From positions 96,863-160,862 of the forward strand of contig JAOAUC010000041.1 in NCBI GenBank assembly GCA_030157785.1: 64,000 nt of DNA, read 5' to 3'. Origin of the DNA: Zoogloea oleivorans (GTDB taxonomy: Bacteria > Pseudomonadota > Gammaproteobacteria > Burkholderiales > Rhodocyclaceae). Under the pieces are notes generated by a model, which saw only the letters and a list, made by a program, of their open reading frames with translations, ran no database searches and was not told the origin of the DNA. The position numbers and the translations under genes are program-made. Every line of letters starts with the position of its first letter. Position 1 is the stretch's first letter. This document shows, piece after piece, positions 26,864-36,447 of this stretch.

Positions 26864-27031
26864 GGTAGGTGAGAGCGCGCATTTTAGTAATGACTCAAAA
26901 GCCTGTCAAGCACTTTCGATGGATTTCGTATTTCGGGCCTTGCTCTACTGAAACTTGTGTCCGGGCGCACTGCCTACTGGTCTGTGCTCGGGCACAATCG
27001 TCCGACACAAAAACACAATAACGGAGACCCC

Positions 27032-27877
27032 ATGTTGCGAGCCCGTACTTCCCGTTCTGCCCGTCTTTGCCTCAGCGGACTGCTGGCGGTGGTTTTGATC
27101 CAGGCGCCTGTCCGCGCCGAACTGCTGGGTGAAGAGGAGTTGTCCGATGTGGTCCGCAAGCCGGCCATCGGCCTCTACAAGGGCTACGCGGAATTCAAGA
27201 TGGCCCACTACGCCGAGGCGCACCAGATCTGGACTGCGCTGGCGGAGCGGGGGATGGGCGAGGCGTGGTTCAACCTGGGCATTCTTGCCGAGGATGGGCT
27301 GGGCGAGCCGAAGGATGGGCTGGAGGCTCGGCGGCGTTACGAGAAGGCTGCGCTGGCCGGCAGCCGCAACGCGGCCCTGCGGCTGGGCACGTCCCTGCAG
27401 ACAAACCGCCTTGGCCCGGTGGATGTGGATGGCGCGCGGCGCTGGTTGAAGGCCGCCGTCGAGCTCGGGGATGACGAGGCTGCGGCGCAGTTGGCAATGC
27501 TCGACGGTACGGCGGCAAAACCCGTCAGCGCCCGTGACCGGCGTCTTGCCGAGGCCCGGCGCATGGAGGCGGACGGGAGCCTCCCGGATGCACTGCTGGC
27601 CTATCGGGCGATTGCCGACGCCGGAGATCCGCGGGGCCTGACCCGACTGGCCTGGCTCTACGAGGCCGGCCGTGGCGTGCCGCGCAACCTGGCGGAGGCG
27701 GCGCGCCTGTTCCGCCAGGCGGCCGAGGCCGGCGAGCCGGAGGGGCAGTACGCCCTGTCCGTGATGTTCGATACCGGCGCTGGCCAGCCCCGCGATCCGG
27801 AGCAGGCCCTGCGCTGGCTGCGGGCCTCGGCGGCGGGGCGCTACCCGCCGGCGATTGAGGCGCTGAAGGCCCGTTAA
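27032..27877 (+). CDS. Secreted Sel1-repeat (TPR-like) protein
   Basis: 281 residues from the ATG preceded by GGAG. Signal peptide (about 1-28). Several Sel1-like repeats of about 36 residues are visible, for example GEAWFNLGILAEDGLGEPKD, LTRLAWLYEAGRGVPRNLAE and GQYALSVMFDTGAGQPRDPE. Such alpha-helical solenoids mediate protein-protein contacts in the periplasm. No specific partner is suggested; it overlaps the convergent transporter gene by 4 bp. Confidence 0.8.
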   Translation: MLRARTSRSARLCLSGLLAVVLIQAPVRAELLGEEELSDVVRKPAIGLYKGYAEFKMAHYAEAHQIWTALAERGMGEAWFNLGILAEDGLGEPKDGLEARRRYEKAALAGSRNAALRLGTSLQTNRLGPVDVDGARRWLKAAVELGDDEAAAQLAMLDGTAAKPVSARDRRLAEARRMEADGSLPDALLAYRAIADAGDPRGLTRLAWLYEAGRGVPRNLAEAARLFRQAAEAGEPEGQYALSVMFDTGAGQPRDPEQALRWLRASAAGRYPPAIEALKAR

Positions 27878-28764
27878 GCTCTGCTGGCGGTCCGCTGGGC
27901 CAGCCGGCGGCTGTCGATGGCGATGAGGGCGCCGGCCACGCCGATTACCAGCATGCCGCCAAGGGCAGCGCCGTCGGGCAACTGACCGAAGGCCAGCCAG
28001 CCGAACAGGGTGGCCCACACCAGTTGCACATACAGCATGGGTGACAGCAGCGACGCCGGTGCTTCGCGGAAGGCCCGGTTGAGCAGGAAGTGGGCGCTGC
28101 CGGCGAGCAGGCCCATGGCGCCCATCAGGGCGTATTCCTGCCCGGTGGGGGCGGGGCCATGGTCGATCCACGGCATGGTGGCGGTCATGCCGGCGCAACC
28201 GATCAGCGCCGAGTAGAACAGCAGGGTCACCGGGGTTTCGGTGGGCGACAGCTTGCGGGTCAGGATCTGGTACAGGGCGTAGGCCACTGCGGCGCCAAGG
28301 GCGAAAACCACGCCTTCGGGAACCAGCCCGCTGCCCGGTCGGGCGACCAGCAGCACGCCCCCGAACCCCAGCACGACCGCCGCCTGGCGCAGTCGGCCGA
28401 TGGTTTCGCCCAGCAGCGGGCGGGCCAGCAGCACGACGATCAGCGGCGAGGCGAAGATGATGGCGGTGGCTTCGGCCAGCGGCATGAGTTTGAAGGCGGC
28501 GACCCCGCCCAGACTGGTGGCCAGCAGCAACACGGCCCGCGCCGCATGCAGGCCGTGCCGGCGGGTTACGAAGAGCCTGCCGCGCAGGCTCGGGCCCAGA
28601 AAGACGAGCATCAGCAGCAGGTGCACCGTGTAGCGCGCCCACACCAGCAGCGGCACCGGAAAGCGCGCGCTCAGGTGCTTGTTGATCACGTCGAGGGTCA
28701 CAAAAAGGACAAGCGCGATCATGGCCAGGCCGATGCCCAGCAGCGGACGTTGGGGAGAATTCAT
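27874..28764 (-). CDS. EamA/DMT-superfamily transporter
   Basis: 296 residues, ten predicted membrane helices arranged as two EamA repeats (about 10-140 and 150-285). Members export amino acids, nucleosides or other metabolites; the substrate here is unknown. The start overlaps the stop of the upstream histidine kinase by 4 bp (ATGA), so the two are translationally coupled. Confidence 0.85.
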   Translation of the reverse strand: MNSPQRPLLGIGLAMIALVLFVTLDVINKHLSARFPVPLLVWARYTVHLLLMLVFLGPSLRGRLFVTRRHGLHAARAVLLLATSLGGVAAFKLMPLAEATAIIFASPLIVVLLARPLLGETIGRLRQAAVVLGFGGVLLVARPGSGLVPEGVVFALGAAVAYALYQILTRKLSPTETPVTLLFYSALIGCAGMTATMPWIDHGPAPTGQEYALMGAMGLLAGSAHFLLNRAFREAPASLLSPMLYVQLVWATLFGWLAFGQLPDGAALGGMLVIGVAGALIAIDSRRLAQRTASRA

Positions 28765-30746
28765 GCGCCGAGCGTGAAGAAGAACGTCGCGCCTTCACCG
28801 GGAGCACTCTGCGCCCGGATGTGTCCCCCATGGCGGCGGACGATGCGGTGCACGGTGGCCAGACCAATGCCGCTGCCCTCGAACTCGGTGGCCGAGTGGA
28901 AGCGCTGGAAGGGGGCAAACAGCTTGTGTGCCTCCGCCAGGTTGAAGCCGACACCGTTGTCGGCGACGAAATAGACCGTTTCGCCCTCGTCCTGCTGGCA
29001 GCCGAAGCGAATGGTGGCGCCGTCGGTGGGACGGGTGAATTTCCAGGCGTTGCCGATCAGGTTCTCGAGCACCGTGCGCATCAGCACCGGGTCGCACTCG
29101 GCCTGCATGCCGGGCTCGATCTCAATGCACACCTGCCGGCCGGGGTCCGTGTGGTGCAGGTCCTGGGCAATGCTCTCGGCGGTGGCAGAGAGATCGGTAT
29201 GCCGGCGCAGCAGGGGTTTGCGAACGTGGCGGGAAAGATCGAGCAGGTCGTCGATGAGGCTGGCCATGCGTCGGGCTGCCTCGCGTACCCGGCCGAGGTG
29301 GCCGAGGGCTTCACCGCTCAACTCGCTGGCGTGCTCGTCCATCACCAGGCTGGAAAACCCCTCGATGGCACGCAGCGGGGTGCGCAGATCGTGGGAGACG
29401 GAATAGCTGAAGGATTCCAGCTCGGCGAGGGTTGCGGTGAGCTCGTCGGTGCGCCGGGCGACCCGGTCTTCGAGGGTCGTGTTGAGGGCCTTGACCTCTT
29501 CTTCGGCGAGGATCCGGTCGGTGATGTCGCGCCCGACCACCACCAACATCTGGCGGCTACCGTCCCGATTGAAGACCGGCTTCTTGATGAAATCCAGGTA
29601 GCTGAAGCTGCCGTCCGCGCGGGGCAGTCGATCGATGTAGCGGTAGCCTTCCGGGGTGGCCCAGGCGCGCTCGTTGGTGGCCGCGCAGTTGAGCAGGTTG
29701 CTGGCCAGCCCCGGCGTGACGATGTGCGACAACTCCAGCTCGTCCTGCCCCACGTAGTCGTGGCCGGTGAGGCCGAATAAGGCCAGGCTGGCGCCGTTGG
29801 TGACCATCCAGTTGCCGGCGCCATCCTTCACGATGATCACGTCCGGCGAGGCTTCGATGATGCGGCGCAGGCGTTCTTCCCCCTCCCGCTGGGCGAAGCG
29901 GACGCGCTGGTCGATGAGTTCCTGTTCCTGCTCGGCGATGATTTCGCGCAGGAAGGCCACGTAGCGACCTTCGAGGCTGGTGACGATGTCGTGCTCGGAG
30001 AGCACGCCGACCAGCCGCTTGTCACGGGTCACCAGCAGGTGGCGGATACCTGCCTTCTGCATGGCCTGGGCTGCCGACCAGACCGAAGTGGCAGCACTCA
30101 CACTGATCGGGTTGCGGGTCATCACCGCCGACAGGGGGATGTCGTGGACCCGGCCGCTGCCGGCCAGCAGGCGCGTCAGATCGTGAAAGGTGAACACCCC
30201 GATCGGCTCGCCGCCGGACTCGGCGACCACGCAGCCAATGTTGTACTGGCGCATCTGGCGGATCGCCTGTTCGACGGTGGCCTCCTCTGAAACCGTGTGC
30301 GGGCGCGGGCTCATCACGTGGCCGACGGAATCGAGGTGGGCGAAGTGCTCCATGCCGAGGGCCGACAGCAGTTCGGTTTCGGAGATCAGCGCGGCGGGCT
30401 CGCCGGCATGGTCGTGCAGCAGGATATGACGAGTGCCGTGGCGAACCAGCAGGCGGTAGGCGTCGCGCAGGTCGGTGTGGGCGTGGCCGACTGGCGGGCT
30501 GGCGTCGCAGGCTTCGCCGAGCATCAGGCTGGCCGGGTCGGCCTCCAGGCAGGCGCGGGCGGCGCTGCGCTCGGTGATGATGCCGACGCAGCGCTCTTCG
30601 CACATCACGATGGCACCGGAAACGCGGTTTTCCAGCAGTTCGGCAAGGGCTTCGGCCAGCGGCAACTCGGCAGCCAGGCGAAGGATGATCGGAGAGCGGA
30701 TTTCGCCCAGCGTGGTGCTTTGTGCATGCTGAAGTTGGGGAAACAT
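28761..30746 (-). CDS. Hybrid-input histidine kinase: 4 CBS + PAS + HisKA
   Basis: 661 residues, cytoplasmic (no membrane helices). Two CBS pairs (about 13-130 and 140-265), a short coiled coil (265-295), a PAS domain (about 295-415), a coiled coil (415-445), a HisKA domain with phospho-acceptor His452 in SVSHDLRTPLRAIEG, and an ATPase domain (DNGVGFNLAEAHKLFAPFQR). CBS pairs usually bind adenine nucleotides, so the kinase may read energy or redox state; inferred. The ATG at 30746 was chosen; the upstream extension would invade nnrD. No response regulator is adjacent. Confidence 0.85.
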   Translation of the reverse strand: MFPQLQHAQSTTLGEIRSPIILRLAAELPLAEALAELLENRVSGAIVMCEERCVGIITERSAARACLEADPASLMLGEACDASPPVGHAHTDLRDAYRLLVRHGTRHILLHDHAGEPAALISETELLSALGMEHFAHLDSVGHVMSPRPHTVSEEATVEQAIRQMRQYNIGCVVAESGGEPIGVFTFHDLTRLLAGSGRVHDIPLSAVMTRNPISVSAATSVWSAAQAMQKAGIRHLLVTRDKRLVGVLSEHDIVTSLEGRYVAFLREIIAEQEQELIDQRVRFAQREGEERLRRIIEASPDVIIVKDGAGNWMVTNGASLALFGLTGHDYVGQDELELSHIVTPGLASNLLNCAATNERAWATPEGYRYIDRLPRADGSFSYLDFIKKPVFNRDGSRQMLVVVGRDITDRILAEEEVKALNTTLEDRVARRTDELTATLAELESFSYSVSHDLRTPLRAIEGFSSLVMDEHASELSGEALGHLGRVREAARRMASLIDDLLDLSRHVRKPLLRRHTDLSATAESIAQDLHHTDPGRQVCIEIEPGMQAECDPVLMRTVLENLIGNAWKFTRPTDGATIRFGCQQDEGETVYFVADNGVGFNLAEAHKLFAPFQRFHSATEFEGSGIGLATVHRIVRRHGGHIRAQSAPGEGATFFFTLGA

Positions 30747-30759
30747 GGGGTGCTCGGGC

Positions 30760-32259
30760 TTAGTGCTGCGGGCGGAGCCAGGCGTTGAAGCAGGTGCGGG
30801 CGGCAGGCGCCAGATCGTCGGCGAGCAGGCCGCTGTCGATCCCGTGGGCGGCGCACAGGGTGTCGCCGGCCAGTCCGTGCAGATGCACCCCGGCCAGCAG
30901 CGCCTCGCTGGCACTCCAGCCGCGGGCCAGCAAGGCGGCGATGATGCCGGTCAGCACGTCACCCATGCCGGCGCTGGCCATGGCCGGGTTGCCGGTGGTG
31001 TTGATCCACCATTGGCCATTGGGCCCGGCGATGACGCTGCCGCAGCCCTTGAGCACCACCCAGGCCTTGAAAAGTGCGGCAATGCCGCGGGCTGCGGCAA
31101 TCCGGTTGCCCTGGATGTCGGCGGTGCTGCAGGCGAGCAGGCGGGCCGCTTCGGCCGGGTGGGGCGTCAGCACGGTGGGGGTGTTGCGGTTGGCAAGGGC
31201 ACCTTGCAGGGTGGTTTCGCGGGCGACCAGGTTGAGGGCGTCGGCGTCGAGGACGAGGGCCGTGGCCTTGCCGATGGCCGTGCGTACGAGGGCCTGGGCG
31301 GCGTCGGACTGGCCGATGCCGGGGCCCACGGCGAAGGCGCCGATGTCGGCTTCAGCGAGCAGCTTGGTGGCAGCGCGGAACATGAGTTCCGGTCGCAGCA
31401 TGTCCACGGCCAGGGCATTCGGGTCGAGCAGGCCGACGAGCACCCGCCCGGCGCCCAGGTAAGCCGCCGCCCGCCCGGCCAGCAATGCTGCGCCGACCAT
31501 CCCCGGCGCGCCACCGATCAGGGCCACGTCGCCGTAGCTGCCCTTGTGGCTGTTGCGCCGGCGCGGCTGCAGCAGCCCGGCGAAGAGGACTGGGCTGACT
31601 TCCCGCCCCGGCGCTGGCGCCAGAGTTTCGGTGTCGAGGTCGAGGCTTGCGAGGTGCACCTCGCCACACAGGTCGGGGCCGTCGAGGGTCAGCAGGCCGG
31701 GCTTGAGGGCGATGAAGGTGATCGTGTCAGTGGCTTCGAAGCAGGGGCCGAGGCGCTGGCCGGTGTCGGCGTCCAGCCCGCTCGGAATGTCGAGGGCCAG
31801 GCGTGGGCAGGGCTGGGCGTTGAGGGCGTCGATCCAGTCTGCGTAGAGGCCTTCGGGGGGGCGCTGCAGGCCGATGCCGAAGAGGGCATCCACCACCAGT
31901 TTCCAGCCGTCCGCGGGCGAGGCCGGCAGTTCGGCGCAGGTCTTGCCGCCCTTGGCCAGCCAGGCGGCGTGAGCTGCGGCTGCGTCGGTGGGCAGACGGG
32001 CCGCGTCGCCGCCAAACAGCACCGTTACCGGGTGCCCGGCGCAGTGCAGGTGGCGGGCCAGCACGAAGCCGTCGCCGCCGTTGTTGCCGGGGCCGCAGGC
32101 GATGAGTACGGCGCCGGGTTGCTTGAGCAGGCGCAGGGCGACCGCGGCCGCCGCGGCACCGGCTTGCTCCATCAGCGGCGGCACTGCATCGGGCAGGGCG
32201 ACGGTTTCGATGGCACGGATGCCGGAGACGGGGTAGATCGGTCGGGCGGGGCGGAACAT
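30760..32259 (-). CDS. nnr: Bifunctional NAD(P)H-hydrate epimerase / ADP-dependent dehydratase
   Basis: 499 residues. The N-terminal YjeF_N epimerase domain (about 1-215) has the GPGNNGGDGFVLARHL motif; the C-terminal carbohydrate-kinase-like dehydratase domain (about 230-495) has NTTGNPAMASAGMGDVLTG. Repairs hydrated NADH and NADPH in the cytoplasm. Start taken at ATG 32259; a TTG 14 codons upstream is possible. Upstream of, and probably co-transcribed with, the CBS-PAS kinase (13-bp gap). Confidence 0.92.
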   Translation of the reverse strand: MFRPARPIYPVSGIRAIETVALPDAVPPLMEQAGAAAAAVALRLLKQPGAVLIACGPGNNGGDGFVLARHLHCAGHPVTVLFGGDAARLPTDAAAAHAAWLAKGGKTCAELPASPADGWKLVVDALFGIGLQRPPEGLYADWIDALNAQPCPRLALDIPSGLDADTGQRLGPCFEATDTITFIALKPGLLTLDGPDLCGEVHLASLDLDTETLAPAPGREVSPVLFAGLLQPRRRNSHKGSYGDVALIGGAPGMVGAALLAGRAAAYLGAGRVLVGLLDPNALAVDMLRPELMFRAATKLLAEADIGAFAVGPGIGQSDAAQALVRTAIGKATALVLDADALNLVARETTLQGALANRNTPTVLTPHPAEAARLLACSTADIQGNRIAAARGIAALFKAWVVLKGCGSVIAGPNGQWWINTTGNPAMASAGMGDVLTGIIAALLARGWSASEALLAGVHLHGLAGDTLCAAHGIDSGLLADDLAPAARTCFNAWLRPQH

Positions 32260-32317
32260 GGTCTTGGGTGCGGGCCTTGTGGAGTGCGGGAGCGGCAGCA
32301 ACTATCCGTCGCCGTGG

Positions 32318-33169
32318 CTACTGATTCTCCAGGATCTCAAAAGCGATCTCCCGGATGTCGAAGAGGTCGTTGTCGTTGATGTGCAGGTGCGCCATGACGG
32401 GCGTGCGGGCCCGCTGCCAGGCGGAGTCTTCGGCAAGGCGCTGGTAGCTGTTTACATAGTATGCAGCCAGGTTGGCCAGAGAAACCAGCGTGCGCGCCTT
32501 GGCGGCGGTGGCGTCTGCTGCGGGGTCGAAGATGCTGAGGTCGTGATGCAGCAGGGTGGCGCTGCAGATGTCTTCGGGGAGTCCCCAGTTGCGGGTCAGC
32601 AGGTAGCCGAGCACGGCGTGGTTGGTGGCGTGGCGCTCGTCCTCGATTTCCGTGAAATTGCGGTCCCCCGAGTTGTTGGCCATTTGCAGGGTCTCGCGGT
32701 AGTCGGGAAAGCGCCGCATCAGCACGGCGATGCCGCAGTCGTGAAAAAGACCGAAGGTGTAGGCGAGATCGGCCGGAATGCCGCGGAACTCCTTGGTCAG
32801 CCGGGCGCACAGCTGGGCGACGCGGGTGGTGGAATCCCAGAAACGGTCGAGCCGGGGGCTGTCGGCGGCGGACAAGGCGTTTTTCAGCACGATTCCCGCC
32901 ACCATGCTGGAGACGGCCCGCATGCCGAGCACCGGCAGCGCCTGTTGCACCGTGCTCACCTTGCGGCTAAGCCCGAAGGCTGTCGAGTTGGCCACCTTGA
33001 GCACCGAGGCCGACAGGGCCACATCGCTGCTGATGATGGTGGCAATGACGCTCAGGGACGCGTTGGGCGAGGCGCATTCGTTTTGCAGGCGTGTCAGCAC
33101 CGCGGGGCAGGGCGGGATGTCGATCCCCCTTAACAGGCGCTCCATTTCGGCTTGGTCAGGTTGGCGCAT
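32318..33169 (-). CDS. HDOD-domain signalling protein
   Basis: 283 residues. The HDOD domain covers about 15-215 (PPCPAVLTRLQNEC, then LPVLGMRAVSSMVAG and GLFHDCGIAVLM). HDOD proteins are HD-like but lack phosphodiesterase metal sites; they act as regulatory scaffolds in stress or cyclic-nucleotide signalling. It stands alone, divergent from urtA across a 206-bp gap. The exact target is unknown. Confidence 0.83.
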   Translation of the reverse strand: MRQPDQAEMERLLRGIDIPPCPAVLTRLQNECASPNASLSVIATIISSDVALSASVLKVANSTAFGLSRKVSTVQQALPVLGMRAVSSMVAGIVLKNALSAADSPRLDRFWDSTTRVAQLCARLTKEFRGIPADLAYTFGLFHDCGIAVLMRRFPDYRETLQMANNSGDRNFTEIEDERHATNHAVLGYLLTRNWGLPEDICSATLLHHDLSIFDPAADATAAKARTLVSLANLAAYYVNSYQRLAEDSAWQRARTPVMAHLHINDNDLFDIREIAFEILENQ

Positions 33170-33375
33170 GGGGAACTACGGGCAATGAGGAGCTGCGGAT
33201 TCTATCCGAGCCGTGGATGAGCGGATTGTGCGTGGTCAATCTTGCAGTGCACCGATGCCTGCAAAAGGGCGCGGCCTACGCAATCTGACGTATTCCGGCG
33301 ATGGGGAGGGCGCCGTAATCTTCGAACCGTTGCTGCACCGCATTAAACCGAACCCACCGATCCAAGGAGCCCTCG

Positions 33376-34635
33376 ATGCAAAACCGTCGCACCTTCCTCA
33401 AGGCCGCTGTCCTCTCCGCTTCCATCGCCGCCATCGGTGGCCTGTCGTCCAGCGCGTACGCGGCCGACACCATCAAGGTCGGCATCCTGCATTCCCTGTC
33501 GGGCACCATGGCCATCTCGGAAACCGCCCTCAAGGAAACCGCGCTGATGACCATCGAGGAAATCAACGCCAAGGGCGGCGTGCTCGGCAAGAAGCTCGAG
33601 CCGGTGGTGGTCGACCCGGCCTCCGACTGGCCGAAGTTTGCCGAAAAGGCCCGCCAGCTGCTGTCCCAGGACAAGGTGGCGGTGACCTTCGGCTGCTGGA
33701 CCTCGGTGTCGCGCAAGTCGGTGCTGCCGGTTTACAAGGAACTCAACGGCCTCCTGTTCTACCCGGTGCAGTACGAGGGTGAAGAGCTCGAGAAGAACGT
33801 TTTCTACACCGGCGCCGCCCCCAACCAGCAGGCCATTCCGGCCGTCGAATACCTGATGAGCAAGGAAGGCGGCTCGGCCAAGCGCTTCGTGCTGCTGGGC
33901 ACCGACTATGTGTACCCGCGCACTACCAACAAGATCCTGCGCGCCTTCCTGAAGAGCAAGGGCGTGGCCGACGCCGACATCATCGAGGAATACACCCCGT
34001 TTGGTCATTCCGACTACCAGACCATCATCGCCAAGATCAAGAAATTTGCCGGCGAGGGCAAGAAGACGGCGGTGATCTCCACCATCAACGGCGACTCGAA
34101 CGTGCCGTTCTACAAGGAACTTGGCAACGCCGGCCTGAAGGCCAAGGACGTGCCGGTGGTGGCTTTCTCGGTGGGTGAAGAAGAGCTGCGCGGCGTCGAT
34201 GCCAAGCCGCTGGTCGGCCATCTGGCCGCCTGGAACTACTTCATGACCGTGAAGAACCCCGAGAACGAGAAGTTCATCAAGATGTACCGCGACTGGGCCA
34301 AGAAGGCCAAGCTGCCGAAGCCGGAAACCGTGGTCACCAACGACCCGATGGAAGCCACCTACGTCGGTATCCACATGTGGGCCCAAGCCGTCGAGAAGGC
34401 CAAGTCCACCGACACCGACAAGGTTATCGCGGCGATGGCCGGCCAGACCTTCAAGGCGCCTTCCGGCTTCACGCTGAAGATGGACGAAACCAACCACCAC
34501 CTGCACAAGCCGGTCTTCATCGGCGAGATCAAGGCGGATGGCCAGTTCAACACCGTGTGGAAGACCAAGGGCCCGATCCGCGCCCAGCCGTGGAGCCCGT
34601 TCATCCCGGGTAACGAAGGCAAGCAGAAGCTGTAA
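33376..34635 (+). CDS. urtA: Urea ABC transporter, substrate-binding protein UrtA
   Basis: 419 residues. A Tat-like signal (NRRTFLKAAVLSASIAAIGG), then a branched-chain-amino-acid-type binding fold. IKVGILHSLSGTMAISETAL and the YPVQYEGEE segment are diagnostic of UrtA. Binds urea with high affinity in the periplasm. AAGGAGC precedes the ATG. First gene of the urt-ure block; the 206 bp upstream must hold the promoter, which in relatives is nitrogen-controlled (NtrC), but I see no convincing sigma-54 box there. Confidence 0.95.
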   Translation: MQNRRTFLKAAVLSASIAAIGGLSSSAYAADTIKVGILHSLSGTMAISETALKETALMTIEEINAKGGVLGKKLEPVVVDPASDWPKFAEKARQLLSQDKVAVTFGCWTSVSRKSVLPVYKELNGLLFYPVQYEGEELEKNVFYTGAAPNQQAIPAVEYLMSKEGGSAKRFVLLGTDYVYPRTTNKILRAFLKSKGVADADIIEEYTPFGHSDYQTIIAKIKKFAGEGKKTAVISTINGDSNVPFYKELGNAGLKAKDVPVVAFSVGEEELRGVDAKPLVGHLAAWNYFMTVKNPENEKFIKMYRDWAKKAKLPKPETVVTNDPMEATYVGIHMWAQAVEKAKSTDTDKVIAAMAGQTFKAPSGFTLKMDETNHHLHKPVFIGEIKADGQFNTVWKTKGPIRAQPWSPFIPGNEGKQKL

Positions 34636-34665
34636 GCGTTCGACAAGCGCCTCATGCAGTAATCG

Positions 34666-34705
34666 GCCGGCCACGGGCTTCAGGCCCGTCGCCGGCTTTT
34701 TCTTT
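34666..34705 (+). terminator. Attenuator/terminator hairpin after urtA
   Basis: GCCGGCCACGGGC (34666-34678) pairs with GCCCGTCGCCGGC (34684-34696), one mismatch, followed by TTTTTCTTT. Lies between urtA and urtB, so it should let the binding protein be made in excess over the membrane parts. Confidence 0.8.
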
Positions 34706-34730
34706 GTCGGAGGCGATTGTCGGGGCGCCT

Positions 34731-34800
34731 GTAGGGGCGACTTCAGTCGCCCGTTTTTTCGTTGATCAACCACCGGATGGGCGACTGAAGTCGCCCCTAC
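34731..34800. repeat. REP doublet (REPIN) copy 1, urtA-urtB gap
   Basis: Two head-out inverted units at 34731-34752 and 34779-34800. Each unit is GTAG followed by the palindrome GGGCGACT-TC-AGTCGCCC. The spacer is shorter (26 bp) than in other copies. GTAG head plus hairpin is the REP layout mobilised by RAYT transposases in other bacteria. Confidence 0.88.
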
Positions 34801-34832
34801 TGGAACACCGTACGGCGTTTTCGGGGGTAACT

Positions 34833-36437
34833 ATGAAACGCATTTTCCTCTTGCTCAGTCTCGTGCTCGGCCTGTGCGCCACCAGCGTCCGGGCCGACGT
34901 CGACCCGGCAGCCCTCAAGGCGCTGGGCGCCGACGACTTCGACGCCAAATCCGGCGCCATTGCGACCCTCGTCGCGGCTGGCGATGCCGACGCTCGGCGC
35001 ATTCTCACGGCGCTCTCGGACGACGCACTGGCTGTGGCCGGCGAGCGGATTGTCATCGTGGCCGGCGATCAGGTGCTGGATGCGGCGACGGGCGCGGCGA
35101 TCAAGCCGACGCCGGCCAGCCCGGAATCCATCAGCCTGAACAACAGCCTGCGCCAACAGGTGAATAGCGCCCTGGCGGCCCTGCGCCTGTTGTCCGCCGA
35201 CCGGGCAGAACGGCTGGCCTCGGCCAAGTCCCTGCTCTCCGACATGGGCGAGGGCGCCACTCTGCTGCCGCTGCTCGACAAGGCGCTCAAGCAGGAGCAG
35301 GACGGCGAGATCAAGCCGATTCTCGTCCAGTTGCGCGCCCAGGCCAGCCTGGCCAGCCCCGATGCGGCCCTGCGCCTGCAGGCGGTCAAGGATCTCTCGA
35401 ATTCCGCCAGCCCGGCCGTCAAGGCGCTGCTGCTGGGCCTGCTCGAAAAGCAGGGCGATACCTTCGTCGAGCCGGATGAAAAGGTCCGCGCCGAAGCCCA
35501 GTTCGCGATCAAGGCCATCGACTCGCGGCTGGTGTGGAGCGATCTGTCCGGGCGCCTGTTCACCGGCATCTCGCTGGGCTCCATCCTGCTGCTGGCGGCC
35601 CTCGGGCTGGCCATCACCTACGGGGTGATGGGCGTCATCAACATGGCCCACGGCGAGCTGCTGATGGTCGGCGCCTATTCGGCCTACGCCATGCAGGGCC
35701 TGTTCCGCAGCCACCTGCCGGATTACGTCGATTACTACGTCGTCGCCGCGGTGCCGGTGGCCTTCTTTGCCGCGGCGCTGGTGGGGATGGCCATGGAGCG
35801 CACGGTGATCCGCCACCTCTACGGCCGTCCGCTGGAAACCCTGCTCGCCACCTGGGGCCTGTCGCTGGTGCTGATCCAGGCGGCGCGCCTGCTCTTCGGT
35901 GCGCAGAACGTGGAAGTGGCCAACCCTGCGTGGATGTCCGGCGGCCTGCAACTGGCCGAGAACCTCTCCCTGCCGTGGAACCGGCTGGTGATCGTGGCCT
36001 TCTCGGGCTTCGTGCTGCTGGTGGTGTGGCTGATGATGAACAAGACCCGGCTGGGCATGTTCGTCCGCGCCGTCACCCAGAACCGTCCGATGGCCGGCTG
36101 CGTGGGCGTGCCGACGGCGCGCATCGACACCCTGGCCTTCGGCATCGGCTCCGGCATTGCCGGACTGGGCGGGGTGGCCCTGTCGCAGATTGCCAACGTC
36201 GGCCCCGACATGGGTCAGGGCTACATCGTCGATTCCTTCATGGTGGTGGTGCTCGGCGGGGTCGGCCAGCTGGCCGGCGCGGTGTGGGCGGCGCTCGGGC
36301 TTGGCGTTGTCACCAAGTTCCTCGAAGGCTGGGCCGGGGCGGTGATCGCCAAGATCCTCGTGCTGGTCTTCATCATTGTCTTCATCCAGAAGCGTCCCCA
36401 GGGGCTGTTTGCCCTCAAGGGCCGGTTCGTCGAATAA
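34833..36437 (+). CDS. urtB: Urea ABC transporter permease UrtB
   Basis: 534 residues. Signal peptide (1-21) and a long alpha-helical periplasmic domain (about 22-240), a feature of proteobacterial UrtB, then a LivH-type permease domain (about 245-534; LAITYGVMGVINMAHGELLM). GGGGGT stands ahead of the ATG at 34833; longer readings would translate the REP element upstream. Forms the urea channel with UrtC. Ten bp separate it from urtC. Confidence 0.94.
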   Translation: MKRIFLLLSLVLGLCATSVRADVDPAALKALGADDFDAKSGAIATLVAAGDADARRILTALSDDALAVAGERIVIVAGDQVLDAATGAAIKPTPASPESISLNNSLRQQVNSALAALRLLSADRAERLASAKSLLSDMGEGATLLPLLDKALKQEQDGEIKPILVQLRAQASLASPDAALRLQAVKDLSNSASPAVKALLLGLLEKQGDTFVEPDEKVRAEAQFAIKAIDSRLVWSDLSGRLFTGISLGSILLLAALGLAITYGVMGVINMAHGELLMVGAYSAYAMQGLFRSHLPDYVDYYVVAAVPVAFFAAALVGMAMERTVIRHLYGRPLETLLATWGLSLVLIQAARLLFGAQNVEVANPAWMSGGLQLAENLSLPWNRLVIVAFSGFVLLVVWLMMNKTRLGMFVRAVTQNRPMAGCVGVPTARIDTLAFGIGSGIAGLGGVALSQIANVGPDMGQGYIVDSFMVVVLGGVGQLAGAVWAALGLGVVTKFLEGWAGAVIAKILVLVFIIVFIQKRPQGLFALKGRFVE

Positions 36438-36447
36438 GGAGGCCGCG

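Noticed and set aside
33225..33250. TGGTCAATCTTGCA upstream of urtA as a sigma-54 promoter
   Set aside because: Only 8 bp separate GG and GC; sigma-54 tolerates almost no change in this spacing.
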